Counted from the stretch's first letter, positions 30,381 to 41,527 are shown. The stretch: 54,976 nucleotides of DNA from Caulobacter sp. CCH9-E1 (GCF_001556515.1 NZ_LSJA01000368.1:1-54976), one strand, 5' to 3'. Numbers and translations: made by a program. The notes: generated from the letters alone by a model not told the origin.

Positions 30381-30854
30381 ATGACCGACGACTTCTCCAT
30401 GGCTTCCGCCTATGCCGAGCCGCAAGCCAGTCTGGTGGACGACCAGCGCTTCAAGGCGCATCGCGCCTGGCGCGCGGCCGAAACGATCAAGCGTCTCTCC
30501 GACCGCCTGATCGGCGTCGGCCCCGTCGGCATCGGCCTCGACGGCGTGCTGGCCTGGGTGCCGGGCGTTGGTCTGGCCTATGGCCTGGGCGCCGGGGCGC
30601 TGCTGCTGTTCCATGCGGCTCACGCCAAGGCTTCGCCCGCCACCATGGGCCGGATGGCCGCCTATCTCGCCGCCGATAACCTGTCCGACACCGTGCCGGT
30701 CCTGGGATGGGCCGTCGACACCCTGTTCCCCGGCCACCTGATGGCGGCCAAGGCGCTGCAGAAGGACATCGAGGCCCGCCATGGCCTGCCCGAAGAAGTC
30801 GCCTTCGAGCGCAGCCAGAAGAAGCGGGGCCTCTTCCGGCGAAAAGCTGGCTAG
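30381..30854 (+). CDS. DUF4112 family small membrane protein
   Basis: A 157-residue DUF4112 protein. The family signature IKRLSDRLIGVGPVGIGLDG (37-56) leads to two hydrophobic stretches (around 55-80 and 95-118) with VPGVGLAYGLGAGALLLF and DTVPVLGWAVDTLFPG, so it sits in the inner membrane. The C-terminus is basic (KKRGLFRRKAG). Function is unknown. Its stop overlaps the convergent Uma2 gene by four bases. Confidence 0.85.
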   Translation: MTDDFSMASAYAEPQASLVDDQRFKAHRAWRAAETIKRLSDRLIGVGPVGIGLDGVLAWVPGVGLAYGLGAGALLLFHAAHAKASPATMGRMAAYLAADNLSDTVPVLGWAVDTLFPGHLMAAKALQKDIEARHGLPEEVAFERSQKKRGLFRRKAG

Positions 30855-31426
30855 CGAATGACTGGCAGCTCCGCCAGGCATAGCGACACGCCTGGCAGAA
30901 CAAGGGCCGTTACCGTCTCGCGCGCCGCGTGATGCGTCACGTCGCGATAGACGCCGCCCGCCAGACCGCGATGCACGATCAGCGTGTCGGTGTTCACATC
31001 CACGACCCAATAGTCTCGCACGCCGTGCTGAGCGTAAATCTCGGCTTTCACCGCAAGGTCGTTCTTCAGGGTCGAGTGCGCGACCTCGATCACCAGACCG
31101 ACGTTGGCGCCATTCACCGCGCTGAGCGGCAGCGTCGCGTCGTACAGATAGAGATCCGGATCCGGGGCGTACGTCGGCGCCAGGCGCAAGGTCGAGTCGA
31201 CGATCACACGGATGGCGTCGCCAGCGCTGGCCATGAACCGCATGGCCAGTTGCATCTTCACCCGCGTATGGGGCGTGCCTTCCGGGGCCATTTCGACCAG
31301 CGCTCCGTCGATCAACTCGACGCGGGCGCCCTCGTCGAGGATGCCAGCTTCCTGCATGCGCAGGACATCGTCCAGCGTGAAGCGGTGCTGTTGCGATGTC
31401 TCCAGCGCTCGGGCCAGGGCGTTCAT
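30851..31426 (-). CDS. Uma2 family (DUF820) putative endonuclease
   Basis: A 191-residue Uma2/DUF820 protein with a PD-(D/E)xK nuclease-like core: HRFTLDDVLRM and RVELIDGALVEMAPEG at the start, PDPDLYLYD near 108-116 for the acidic metal site, LVIEVAHSTLKNDLAVK near 131-147 with the E and K, and YWVVD after it. These genes are mostly cyanobacterial or scattered, so it may be acquired. A longer frame starts at 31444 but 31426 (MNALAR) is more usual. No toxin-antitoxin partner is seen. Confidence 0.85.
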   Translation of the reverse strand: MNALARALETSQQHRFTLDDVLRMQEAGILDEGARVELIDGALVEMAPEGTPHTRVKMQLAMRFMASAGDAIRVIVDSTLRLAPTYAPDPDLYLYDATLPLSAVNGANVGLVIEVAHSTLKNDLAVKAEIYAQHGVRDYWVVDVNTDTLIVHRGLAGGVYRDVTHHAARETVTALVLPGVSLCLAELPVIR

Positions 31427-31468
31427 ACCCTGATCGTACCACACCGTACGGTTAGGCGCACTCGATCC

Positions 31469-33619
<2,151 letters not shown>

Positions 33620-33622
33620 GGC

Positions 33623-35086
33623 TCAGGCTCCCTCGAAGGCGGCGGCGAAGCGGATGGGCGTCAGGGCGGGGCACTTGCTATCCGGACCGGGCAGGCGGAC
33701 GTCCGGCGCGGCGACCGCGAAGGCGGCCGGATCGGGCGTCTCGACCTCCGGCGGCTTGTCGTCGGCGTTGGGGAAGACGGTGACGCCCAGGATCTTGCGG
33801 GTCTTGTCGGCGAAGGCGGCTTCCTGGGCCGCGCGGGTCTTGGCGACGTTGCTGGCGACGAAGCCGCTTTCCAGCGCCTTGATGATCCCGCCGGCGGCCT
33901 CGATGGCCTGGAAGCCGTTCCAGGCCGCACGGGCCAACTGGTCGGTCAGGCTGTCGAGGTACCAGGCCCCGCCCGCCGGATCGGCGACGCGGCCCAGGTT
34001 GCTCTCTTCCATGAGGACCAGCTGGGTGTTGCGGGCCTGGCGACGGGCGAAGGCGGTGGGCTGGCCGATCGCGTCGGTGAAGGCGTCCAGGACGATAGCG
34101 TCCGCCCCGCCGACCGCGCCGGCGAACCCGGCCGAGGTCAGGCGCAGGAGGTTGGTCCAGGCGTCGGCCTTGGCCAGCATCCGGCGCGACGAGCGGGCCT
34201 CGATCTTGGCGGGGACCGAGACGCCGCAAGCCTGCGTCAGCCGCGCCCACATCGCCTTGGCGGCGCGGATCTTGGCGACGCCGGTGAAGTATTCGCCGTC
34301 CAGGCTGACGCCCAGCACGATACGGCTGAAGGCGTCCTCGGTGGACAGGCCCGAGCGCGTCAGCGCCTTGGCGTAGGCGAGGGCGGCGGCGGTCATGGCG
34401 GCCAGCTCCTCGACATTGGAGCCGCCGGCCTCGTGCGCGGCGCGGCCGGTCGCCAGGAACAGGCTGGCCTTGGCGTAGGTCGCGGCCAGGCGTGTCGCCA
34501 CCGTCGCGGCGTTGAACATGTGGCTCTCGATCGGCCCAGGGCTCGCGCCGGCCTGCATGAAGGCGGTCAGCGGATCGAGGTGGAAGGCCAGCGGCGCGTT
34601 GGGCGCGGCCTTGGCCAGCGCGCCCAGCCAGTCGGCGGCCTTGGGGCCCAGGAAGCCGGCGTCCAGCGCCACGGGCGCGAGGTCCAGCAGGACGCCGGAA
34701 AGCGCTTTGGCGAGGTCATCCGCCGAGCCGACGGCGACGCCGTTCGCGCCGGTCGGATCCAGCTGCAGCAGCACCGAGGCCGCGCCGTTCTCGAGGTCGG
34801 TCAGCAGGTCCTTGGCCGATCGCGCCGGATCGGGGTGGGCGGCGCGAACGCGCAGGTCCCACGGACGCTCGGCGTCACGGATGCGCAGGTCGCGAGCGAC
34901 GGCGACGCCGTCCTTGGCGGTATAGAGCGGCTGGATCGTGACGCCGTCGGGTGTGGAGGTGGTCAGCGCGTCCTCGAAGCTCTGACCTTTGAGGGTCTTT
35001 TCGACCAGGGCCATCCAGCGCGCGCGCGTGGCGTCGTCGCCTTGTAGACCAAAATCCTCGGCCAGGGGCGTGGTCGCCTCGGTCAA
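33623..35086 (-). CDS. mutA: Methylmalonyl-CoA mutase, small subunit
   Basis: A 487-residue non-catalytic partner of MutB. The barrel region is visible through the RNTQLVLMEESNLGRVADPAGG and YLDSLTDQLA segments. It ends shortly after the linker (LTPIRFAAAFEGA), so the degenerate B12-binding domain of the longer actinobacterial small subunits (about 620-640 residues) is missing. I place the start at a TTG (35086) because AGGAG sits 9 bases upstream; the longer GTG start at 35104 would lie inside that ribosome site. Unusual TTG start. Confidence 0.88.
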   Translation of the reverse strand: MTEATTPLAEDFGLQGDDATRARWMALVEKTLKGQSFEDALTTSTPDGVTIQPLYTAKDGVAVARDLRIRDAERPWDLRVRAAHPDPARSAKDLLTDLENGAASVLLQLDPTGANGVAVGSADDLAKALSGVLLDLAPVALDAGFLGPKAADWLGALAKAAPNAPLAFHLDPLTAFMQAGASPGPIESHMFNAATVATRLAATYAKASLFLATGRAAHEAGGSNVEELAAMTAAALAYAKALTRSGLSTEDAFSRIVLGVSLDGEYFTGVAKIRAAKAMWARLTQACGVSVPAKIEARSSRRMLAKADAWTNLLRLTSAGFAGAVGGADAIVLDAFTDAIGQPTAFARRQARNTQLVLMEESNLGRVADPAGGAWYLDSLTDQLARAAWNGFQAIEAAGGIIKALESGFVASNVAKTRAAQEAAFADKTRKILGVTVFPNADDKPPEVETPDPAAFAVAAPDVRLPGPDSKCPALTPIRFAAAFEGA

Positions 35087-35248
35087 AGCGTCTCTCTCCT
35101 GCACTGCAGCATTTTTATTTTCGATCGTGATGCGCCCCTGCCGCTACGGCCGTCAAGCCTTGCGCGGGCGCCAAACGAGCGTTTAAGCTGAACGGTGATC
35201 ATATATTCGGCGCTCAAGCCGATCTCCAAAAGGGGAGAACCTTCGCCC

Positions 35249-36256
35249 ATGGCCCTGCCGCCGATCCTGCGCGACCGTCTGCGCCTTCCGGTCATCGCCT
35301 CGCCGCTGTTCATCATCAGCAATCCCGACCTGGTGATCGCCCAGTGCAAGGCGGGCATCGTCGGCTCGTTTCCGTCTCTGAACGCCCGACCCATCTCCCA
35401 GCTGGACGAATGGCTGGCGCGCATCACCGAGGAGTTGGCCGCCTACGACAAGGCTAACCCGGACGCCCCCTCGGCGCCGTTCGCCGTCAACCAGATCGTC
35501 CACAAGACCAACAACCGGCTCGAGGAGGACATCGAGCTGTGCGTCAAATACAAGGTCCCGGTGGTCATCACCTCGCTGGGGGCCCGCGAGGACCTGAACC
35601 AGGCGATCCATTCCTATGGCGGCATCACCCTGCATGACGTCATCACCGACCGCTTCGCCCGAAAGGCGATCGAGAAGGGGGCCGACGGCCTGATCCCGGT
35701 CGCGGCCGGCGCCGGCGGTCACGCCGGCACGCTGTCGCCGTTCGCGCTGATCCAGGAGATCCGCCAATGGTTCGACGGGCCGGTGGCGCTGTCGGGCTCG
35801 ATCGCCTGCGGTCGCTCGATCCTGGCCGCCCAGGCCATGGGCGCGGACCTGGCCTATATCGGCTCGGCCTTCATCGCGACCGAGGAGGCCAACGCGGTGG
35901 AGGGCTACAAGCGCGCCATCGTCGAGGGCCAGGCCGACGGCATCGTCTATTCGAACCTGTTCACCGGCGTGCACGGCAACTATCTGCGCTCGTCGATCAT
36001 CGCCGCGGGCCTGGATCCCGACAACCTGCCGCAAAGCGATCCGTCCAAGATGAGCTTCGGCTCGGGCGGCAACCAGGAGGCCAAGGCCTGGCGCGACATC
36101 TGGGGCTCGGGTCAGGGCATCGGCGCGATCAAGGAAGTGCTGCCGGCCGCCGAACTCATCGCGCGTTTCGCGGCCGAGTACGAGCAAGCCAAGGCCGAAC
36201 TGGCGGCCAAGACCGCGCTTACCTCCGGAAATCACTTGGCTTTCGCCGCCGAGTAG
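35249..36256 (+). CDS. Nitronate monooxygenase (NMO family)
   Basis: A 335-residue FMN enzyme of the nitronate monooxygenase/2-nitropropane dioxygenase family, which oxidises nitronates such as propionate-3-nitronate. Visible are the start LPVIASPLFIISNPDLV, GIVGSFPSLNARP, VAAGAGGHAG (the FMN/His motif) and GADLAYIGSAFIATEEA. AGGGGAG precedes the ATG at 35249. It is divergent from the mutAB operon; a link through propionate-3-nitronate is tempting but unproved. Confidence 0.9.
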   Translation: MALPPILRDRLRLPVIASPLFIISNPDLVIAQCKAGIVGSFPSLNARPISQLDEWLARITEELAAYDKANPDAPSAPFAVNQIVHKTNNRLEEDIELCVKYKVPVVITSLGAREDLNQAIHSYGGITLHDVITDRFARKAIEKGADGLIPVAAGAGGHAGTLSPFALIQEIRQWFDGPVALSGSIACGRSILAAQAMGADLAYIGSAFIATEEANAVEGYKRAIVEGQADGIVYSNLFTGVHGNYLRSSIIAAGLDPDNLPQSDPSKMSFGSGGNQEAKAWRDIWGSGQGIGAIKEVLPAAELIARFAAEYEQAKAELAAKTALTSGNHLAFAAE

Positions 36257-36268
36257 ACGGGCGTTCGA

Positions 36269-36294
36269 CGGGGACGGAGGTCGCTTCGTCCCCG
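36269..36294 (+). terminator. Terminator hairpin after the NMO gene
   Basis: CGGGGACG (36269-36276) pairs with CGTCCCCG (36287-36294), an 8-bp perfect stem with a 10-base loop, 13 bases after the stop codon. Confidence 0.55.
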
Positions 36295-36316
36295 GTCCTA
36301 GCGGCGACCTGATGCT

Positions 36317-36338
36317 GGGAGCGTCTTCCATCGCTCCC
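36317..36338 (+). promoter_or_regulatory. Hairpin abutting the DUF2793 ribosome site
   Basis: GGGAGCG (36317-36323) pairs with CGCTCCC (36332-36338), loop of 8. The following GGAG (36339-36342) is the Shine-Dalgarno for the ATG at 36350, so the hairpin touches the ribosome site and may affect initiation. Confidence 0.45.
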
Positions 36339-36349
36339 GGAGCCGCTCC

Positions 36350-37090
36350 ATGTTCGACGACGTCACGCCCCGCCTTGGCCTGCCCTATGTGGTCGCCGCC
36401 CAGGCCCAGAAGCATATCCCCATCAATGAAAGCCTCGCCCGGCTGGACGGCCTCGTCCAACTGGCCGTCGAAAGCCGCGCCGTGACGGTCCAGCCGGCCA
36501 GTCCTTCCGTCGGCGGCGTCTGGATCCTCCCGGCCGGCGCTAGTGGCGCGGCTTGGGGCGGCCAACCCGCCGGAACCCTCATGCGTTTCGAGACCGGCGC
36601 CTGGGAGCCGCTCGCCCCGGCCGAAGGCGTGCTGGCCTGGGTCAAGGACGAGAACCAGATGGTCGCCTTTGACGGCGCGGCCTGGACGCCTCTGTCGACG
36701 ACCTTCCGAAGCCTGACCGCCGCCGCCTCGCCGAACCTCGCCAACACGCGTGTCGAAATCCTGGAGCAGGAGGTGACGCTGGCGGGCGCCTCGACCGCGA
36801 CCAGCATCGTCATTCCCAATCGCGCGATCGTGCTGGCGGTCTCGACCCGGACCACCGCCGCGATCACCGGCGCGACGGCCTACAACTGCGGCGTCGCGGG
36901 CGAGGCCAGCAAGTTCGGCGGCTCGCTGGGCGTGGCCAAGAACTCCAGCAATATCGGGGTGGTCGGTCCGACGGCCTACTACGCCGACACGCCCGTGATG
37001 CTGACGGCGGTGGGCGGAAACTTCGTCGGCGGCAAGGTGCGGGTGGCGATCCACGTGATGCGTTTCGACGCGCCGGCGGCGGTCGCCTAG
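36350..37090 (+). CDS. DUF2793 phage-tail-type protein
   Basis: A 246-residue DUF2793 protein. The N-terminal domain has the family's LGLPYVVAAQAQKHIPINESLARLDGL segment and GxW-type repeats (AWGGQPAGTLMRFETGAWEPL); the C-terminal half is a beta-rich Ala/Thr domain that resembles phage receptor-binding or tail-fibre tips. DUF2793 is common in prophages and gene-transfer-agent loci of alphaproteobacteria, but no other phage gene lies nearby, so it is a solitary remnant or an adopted surface protein. No signal peptide. Confidence 0.82.
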   Translation: MFDDVTPRLGLPYVVAAQAQKHIPINESLARLDGLVQLAVESRAVTVQPASPSVGGVWILPAGASGAAWGGQPAGTLMRFETGAWEPLAPAEGVLAWVKDENQMVAFDGAAWTPLSTTFRSLTAAASPNLANTRVEILEQEVTLAGASTATSIVIPNRAIVLAVSTRTTAAITGATAYNCGVAGEASKFGGSLGVAKNSSNIGVVGPTAYYADTPVMLTAVGGNFVGGKVRVAIHVMRFDAPAAVA

Positions 37091-37092
37091 TT

Positions 37093-37207
37093 CCTCCCCC
37101 GCGCCGCGGGGGAGGTGGCCCAGAGGGCCGGAGGGGGCTAACGCGGCGGTTCGCCCAGCTTGCCCCCTCAGTCGCTCCGCGACAGCTCCCCCGCATCGCA
37201 GGGGAGC
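37093..37207. repeat. REP-like palindromic intergenic element
   Basis: The 130-base gap after the DUF2793 gene is filled with nested palindromes: CCTCCCCCGC/GCGGGGGAGG (37093-37102, 37106-37115), GAGGGGGC/GCCCCCTC (37131-37138, 37162-37169) and GCTCCCC/GGGGAGC (37185-37191, 37201-37207). The order and the flanking GGTGGCCC and TCGCTCCGCGACAG pieces look like the dispersed palindromic repeats of this group. It could also end transcription from both sides. Confidence 0.7.
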
Positions 37208-37222
37208 ATCCTGAAGTCGCCC

Positions 37223-38929
37223 CTACCCCTCCTTCAACGCCTCCACCCCGCCGTCGGCCGACGGGGTCACCACGAAGCGCTTCAGCACGCTGGTCTCGTA
37301 CTTCGGATCCAGGATCGTCGAGACCGTCATCAGCTCGCCCGTGGCCTTGCCGTGTTCCAGCGTCAGCAGGACGAAGCCCTTGGCGCTGCCATGGCTGTAG
37401 CGGACTTCCTTGTTGCGCTGGACGAAGGCCTCGCCGATCGGGGCGCCCGGCATCAGGTCGCCATAGCCGGGCGACGTGATCGAGGTCGCGCCGAACTCGG
37501 CGGCCACGCGCTTGTCGCCCGCGTCGTTCCACAGCTCATTGACCCAGAACATGTGGCTGTCGCCCGCCAGCACGATCGGCCGCGCCTTGGCGGCGGTGAA
37601 AATGTCGTAGACCCGCTGGCGGTCGGCCGGATAGCCGTCCCAGGCGTCGAGGTTCGACGGAATGTCGTAGGCCGACATCGCCACGGACTGGGCGACACGC
37701 TTCTTGGCGTAGTCGGGCAGTTGGGCCACCAGGGCCGCGAACTTCTCCTCGCCCATCGTCTTCTGGAGGTTGGGCGTGGCGACGCGCGCCATGACCACCT
37801 GGTTGCCCAGCACCTGCCAGGCCGTGCCGGCCTTGACCGAGGCCTGGACCTGGCTGGCCAGCCAGCGCTCCTGGTCCTGGCCCATCATCCGGCGCGAAGG
37901 ATCCTTCCACTTGGCGACGAAGGCCGCGACGTCCGGCTTGCCGTCGACGATCGGCAGGTCGGTTTCATAATCCAGTTCATGCGTGCGCGCGGTCAGCCGC
38001 GTCTCGGTCATCAGCAGGGTGGCCACGTCGCCGAACTGGAAGCCGCGCCAAGCAGCCTCCGGCAGGGTTCCCGGCGCGGCCTCGCGGATCGGCATCCACT
38101 CGTAATAGGCCTTCAGCGCGGCGGCCTTGCGGGTCGCCCAGTCGCCCTCGGTCTTCGGCTGATGGTTCTCGGCGCCGCCGATCCAGCTGTCGTTGGCCGT
38201 CTCGTGATCGTCCCAGACCACGATCCACGGCGCGCGGGCGTGGGCCGCCTGCAGCATCGGGTCGGTCTTGTAGAGGCGGTGCCGGCGGCGATAGTCGTCC
38301 AGGGTGACGATCTCGTGCGGCGGATCGGGTACGCGCGTCTTGGCGGTCGGCGAATTCATGCCGTAGTCGCCCGGCGCGGCGCCGTACTCGTAGATGTAGT
38401 CGCCCAGGTGCAGCACGGCGTCGACGCGCGGCAGCTTGGCGATCGCGTCATAGGCGTTGAAGTAGCCGTTCGGATAGAGGCTGCACGAGGTGACCGCCAG
38501 GACGACGTCCTTGACGGCGCCGACCGACAGAGTGCGCGTGCGGCCGACGACCGCCTCGCCCACGGCCTCGCCCGCGCGGCTGGCGCGGAAGCGGTAGTGG
38601 TACTCGGTCCCCGGCTTCAGGCCGGTGACGTCGATCTTGACCGTATGGTCGCGGCTGGCGTCGGTGGTGGCGTGTCCCTGGCGGACGATGGTCTTGAAAT
38701 CCGGATCGGCGGCGACATCCCAGCGCACGCCCACCGGCAGCTTGGCGCCCGGGGCGGTCACCCGCGTCCAAAGGATCACGCGATCCTGCAGCGGATCGCC
38801 CGAGGCCACGCCGTGCTCGAAGCGGACGGGACCCTCGTGCAGGCCCTTGACCGTGGCGGCGGCGGCTTCGCCGGCGGCGGCGCCCGAGAGGCCCAGAAGG
38901 CCCAGCACCTTACGGCGGTCGATGGTCAT
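37223..38929 (-). CDS. phoD: PhoD-type alkaline phosphatase, Tat-exported
   Basis: A 568-residue PhoD-family phosphodiesterase/phosphatase. The start MTIDRRKVLGLLG is a Tat signal; GGGGGAG precedes the ATG at 38929. An N-terminal PhoD beta domain (about 35-140, with FEHGVASGDP) leads to the metal-binding catalytic domain with LHLGDYIYEYG (around 198), VWDDHETANDSW (around 250) and LAGDSHMFWVNEL (around 455). It releases phosphate from organic esters in the periplasm using Ca/Fe. It lies downstream of the TonB receptor on the same strand across a 108-base gap with a large hairpin; they likely form one phosphate-scavenging unit. Confidence 0.93.
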   Translation of the reverse strand: MTIDRRKVLGLLGLSGAAAGEAAAATVKGLHEGPVRFEHGVASGDPLQDRVILWTRVTAPGAKLPVGVRWDVAADPDFKTIVRQGHATTDASRDHTVKIDVTGLKPGTEYHYRFRASRAGEAVGEAVVGRTRTLSVGAVKDVVLAVTSCSLYPNGYFNAYDAIAKLPRVDAVLHLGDYIYEYGAAPGDYGMNSPTAKTRVPDPPHEIVTLDDYRRRHRLYKTDPMLQAAHARAPWIVVWDDHETANDSWIGGAENHQPKTEGDWATRKAAALKAYYEWMPIREAAPGTLPEAAWRGFQFGDVATLLMTETRLTARTHELDYETDLPIVDGKPDVAAFVAKWKDPSRRMMGQDQERWLASQVQASVKAGTAWQVLGNQVVMARVATPNLQKTMGEEKFAALVAQLPDYAKKRVAQSVAMSAYDIPSNLDAWDGYPADRQRVYDIFTAAKARPIVLAGDSHMFWVNELWNDAGDKRVAAEFGATSITSPGYGDLMPGAPIGEAFVQRNKEVRYSHGSAKGFVLLTLEHGKATGELMTVSTILDPKYETSVLKRFVVTPSADGGVEALKEG

Positions 38930-38993
38930 GATGCGCTCTCCCCCTGGATACGCGGAACGAGACAATGGAAAGACGAGGCTGTCGAGCAGCCGT

Positions 38994-39029
38994 GATCGCC
39001 TCTCCCGACATCCGCCGGGAGAGGCGATC
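38994..39029. terminator. 14-bp perfect hairpin between TonB receptor and phoD
   Basis: GATCGCCTCTCCCG (38994-39007) pairs without mismatch with CGGGAGAGGCGATC (39016-39029); the loop is 8 bases. It begins 9 bases past the receptor's stop. It may partly terminate the receptor transcript or protect its 3' end, giving less phoD than receptor. Confidence 0.65.
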
Positions 39030-39037
39030 CCCTGATC

Positions 39038-41527
39038 CTAGTGGCGGAAGGTGATCCCCACGCCCATGAAGCGCGGCTTGCCGGCGATGAAGGTCGGGAT
39101 GCCGAAGCTGTCGCCGGTGTTGCCCGCGTCCTTCAGGTAGCTGACATCGCCCAGGTTCTCGACGAAGGCCTCGACCTTCCAGCGATCGTCAACCGCGCCG
39201 AAGCCGACGCGCACGTTCAGCAGGCCGTAGGCCTTCTGGAACTCGTCGACCTTGGTGTCGGGGAACAGGCCCGACGACTGCAGATCGCTGCGGTCGTTGT
39301 CGTCGTCGAAGAACATCTTCGAGCGCCAGGTGTAGGTGGGCGTGAAGGTCAGCTTTCCGCCCAGGGCCTCGCGGCTGAACGCGGCGCCGGCCGAGAAGCT
39401 CTGGTCGGGCGACAGGCGGAAGGAATTGCCCTTGCGCAGGCCGCTTTCGAGGCGGGCGTGGTTGTAGGCGTAGGTCGTGAACAGGGTCCAGTAGTCGCCG
39501 GCCTGCAGGCGAGCCTCGCCTTCGAAGCCGTAGGCCTTGGCCTTGCCGGCGTTCAGGGTCACGACCTGGGCGCCCTGGCGGAAGCTGGTGGCGAAGTTGT
39601 CGTAGTCGTAGCGGAAAACCGCGCCCGACAGGTAGAGACGGCCGTCCATCAGCTTGCCCTTGGCGCCGGCCTCGTAGCTGTCGACCTTTTCGGAGTCGAC
39701 CACGTTGAAGCGCGCGGCGCCCAGCGGCGCGGAAGGCGCGCTGGACGAGATCACGTCCGGGCGACGGCCACGGGCGTAGGACGCGTAGAGGCTGAGATTG
39801 TCGGCGGGCTCATAGCGACCGACCACGCGCCAGGTCAGGCCGTTATCGTCGATCGACTTGGCGAAGGTGTCGCCGTTGTTGGTGGTCGGCTGGGTGATCA
39901 GGCCCACGGTCGGCAGCAGCGGATTGTTCACGGCGTTCGGCTGGGCGGCCAGGAACAGGTTGGTCGCGGTCGGCGCGGCCAGCAGGATGCCCAGGATCGA
40001 GCGGCCGTTCTGGACGTTCGAGCGGTAGGCCGCCCAGCGGTCTTCGCTGGTGTAGCGGATGCCGGCGGTGATCTCGAACTTGTCCGTCAGCTTGAACGTG
40101 CCGTCGGCATAGACGTCATAGGCGGTGTTCTCGCCGTAGTTGGCGAATTCCTCGCGGTGGATCGGCTTCAGGTTCGAGACGATGCCCGGCGCGATCGCGG
40201 ACGGGATGCCAAAACCCAGCTGCAGCACCTGCGCCAGGTAGGCCGGGTTGGTCAGCACGGCCAACGGCTGCGGGTTCGGCCGGCTGATGCCCAGCGGCGT
40301 ATTGCCGGCCAGCAGGGCCAGCACCAGACGCTCGTCATACTGACCGGGAATGCGCCAGGAGCCCGTCTCGTGGAAGTAGTTGGCGCCGACGAAACCCGTG
40401 AAGCGGCCACCGTCATCATAGCGCAGGCGCAGCTCCTGGCTCTGCTGACGGCCTTGCGCGTCCTCGGCGAAGGTCAGGATCGGCAGGGACGAGCCGTCCG
40501 GATCGAAGACCTCAACCGAATGGAAGGCGCGGGTGGCGGTGATCGACGACAGGGTCCAGCTGTCGCTGATCTTGTACTCGGCCAGGGCCGTCAGGCCGTA
40601 GACCTTGCGCTCCAGGCCCAGCGGCGCGCCGCCCTCGAAACCCGCGCCCGGCGCCAGGGTGGCGGCCGACGAGACGCCGGTGTCCCCCAGCGCCTGGCCG
40701 GTCACCGGGTTGGTCGGGTTGAACGTATGGCTCTTGAACGAGGTGCCCGTGGTGGAGTCTTCCTGGTAATTGCCGATCAGGTCCAGCTTCAGCGGGCCCG
40801 GCTCCAGGTGATAGGCCGCGCGCACGGCCTTGGTGTTGGTCGAGTTGTAGGCGTCCCCGCCGGCCGCGTCGTCGACATAGCCGTCGTTCTTGCGGGCGCG
40901 GGCGGCGATGCGCAGGGCGCTGTCGTCGCCGAACGCGAAGTTGACCATGCCCTCGCCGACGAAATAGCCGCCCGTGCCGCCTTCGGCCTTCAGCAGCCAG
41001 TCGTTCTTGGCCGGATTGGCCTTGTTCTGCACCAGGTTCACCGCGCCGATCAGGGCGCCGCGGCCGAACAGGGTCGATTGCGGCCCCTTGGCGACCTCGA
41101 CCCGCTCCATGTCGAACAGCTCGACATACGAGCCGCGCGAACGCGAGATCGGCACGCCGTCCTGGTAGATCGACACGCGGGTCTCGTCGGTGGCCGAGCC
41201 GGAGTCCGAGGTGATGCCGCGCATTACGAAGCCGGAGTTGTTGTTCGACTGGTTCTGCACCAGGAAGCCCGGGGTGAAGGCCGACAGCTCGTCGAACGCC
41301 TTGACGCCGATCGCCTCCAGGAACTTGCCGGAATAGGCGGTGACCGCCATCGGCACCTCGACGGGGTCCTGGGCGCGCTTCTGGGCGGTGATCACGACCT
41401 CGCCCAGGCGGGTGTCCTGATCATCGGCGGCCGGCGTCGTTGGCGCGTCGGCGGCGAAGGCCGGGGCGGCGACCGCCAGGGCCAGAAGGCTGGCGGTCAA
41501 CAGCGTGGTGGTGCGGAAAGCGCGCAT
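39038..41527 (-). CDS. TonB-dependent receptor next to phoD
   Basis: An 829-residue outer-membrane receptor. Signal peptide to AFA-AD (about residue 25), TonB box region LGEVVITAQKR (41-51), plug domain (about 55-165) with FVMRGITSDSGSATDETRVS and the LFGRGALIGAVNLVQNKA segment, then a large barrel ending GVGITFRH, with a C-terminal His rather than the usual Phe. The pairing with phoD suggests uptake of a phosphorylated organic compound or phosphate-containing substrate; this is inference from context. It is divergent from rluD with a 93-base gap. Confidence 0.9.
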   Translation of the reverse strand: MRAFRTTTLLTASLLALAVAAPAFAADAPTTPAADDQDTRLGEVVITAQKRAQDPVEVPMAVTAYSGKFLEAIGVKAFDELSAFTPGFLVQNQSNNNSGFVMRGITSDSGSATDETRVSIYQDGVPISRSRGSYVELFDMERVEVAKGPQSTLFGRGALIGAVNLVQNKANPAKNDWLLKAEGGTGGYFVGEGMVNFAFGDDSALRIAARARKNDGYVDDAAGGDAYNSTNTKAVRAAYHLEPGPLKLDLIGNYQEDSTTGTSFKSHTFNPTNPVTGQALGDTGVSSAATLAPGAGFEGGAPLGLERKVYGLTALAEYKISDSWTLSSITATRAFHSVEVFDPDGSSLPILTFAEDAQGRQQSQELRLRYDDGGRFTGFVGANYFHETGSWRIPGQYDERLVLALLAGNTPLGISRPNPQPLAVLTNPAYLAQVLQLGFGIPSAIAPGIVSNLKPIHREEFANYGENTAYDVYADGTFKLTDKFEITAGIRYTSEDRWAAYRSNVQNGRSILGILLAAPTATNLFLAAQPNAVNNPLLPTVGLITQPTTNNGDTFAKSIDDNGLTWRVVGRYEPADNLSLYASYARGRRPDVISSSAPSAPLGAARFNVVDSEKVDSYEAGAKGKLMDGRLYLSGAVFRYDYDNFATSFRQGAQVVTLNAGKAKAYGFEGEARLQAGDYWTLFTTYAYNHARLESGLRKGNSFRLSPDQSFSAGAAFSREALGGKLTFTPTYTWRSKMFFDDDNDRSDLQSSGLFPDTKVDEFQKAYGLLNVRVGFGAVDDRWKVEAFVENLGDVSYLKDAGNTGDSFGIPTFIAGKPRFMGVGITFRH

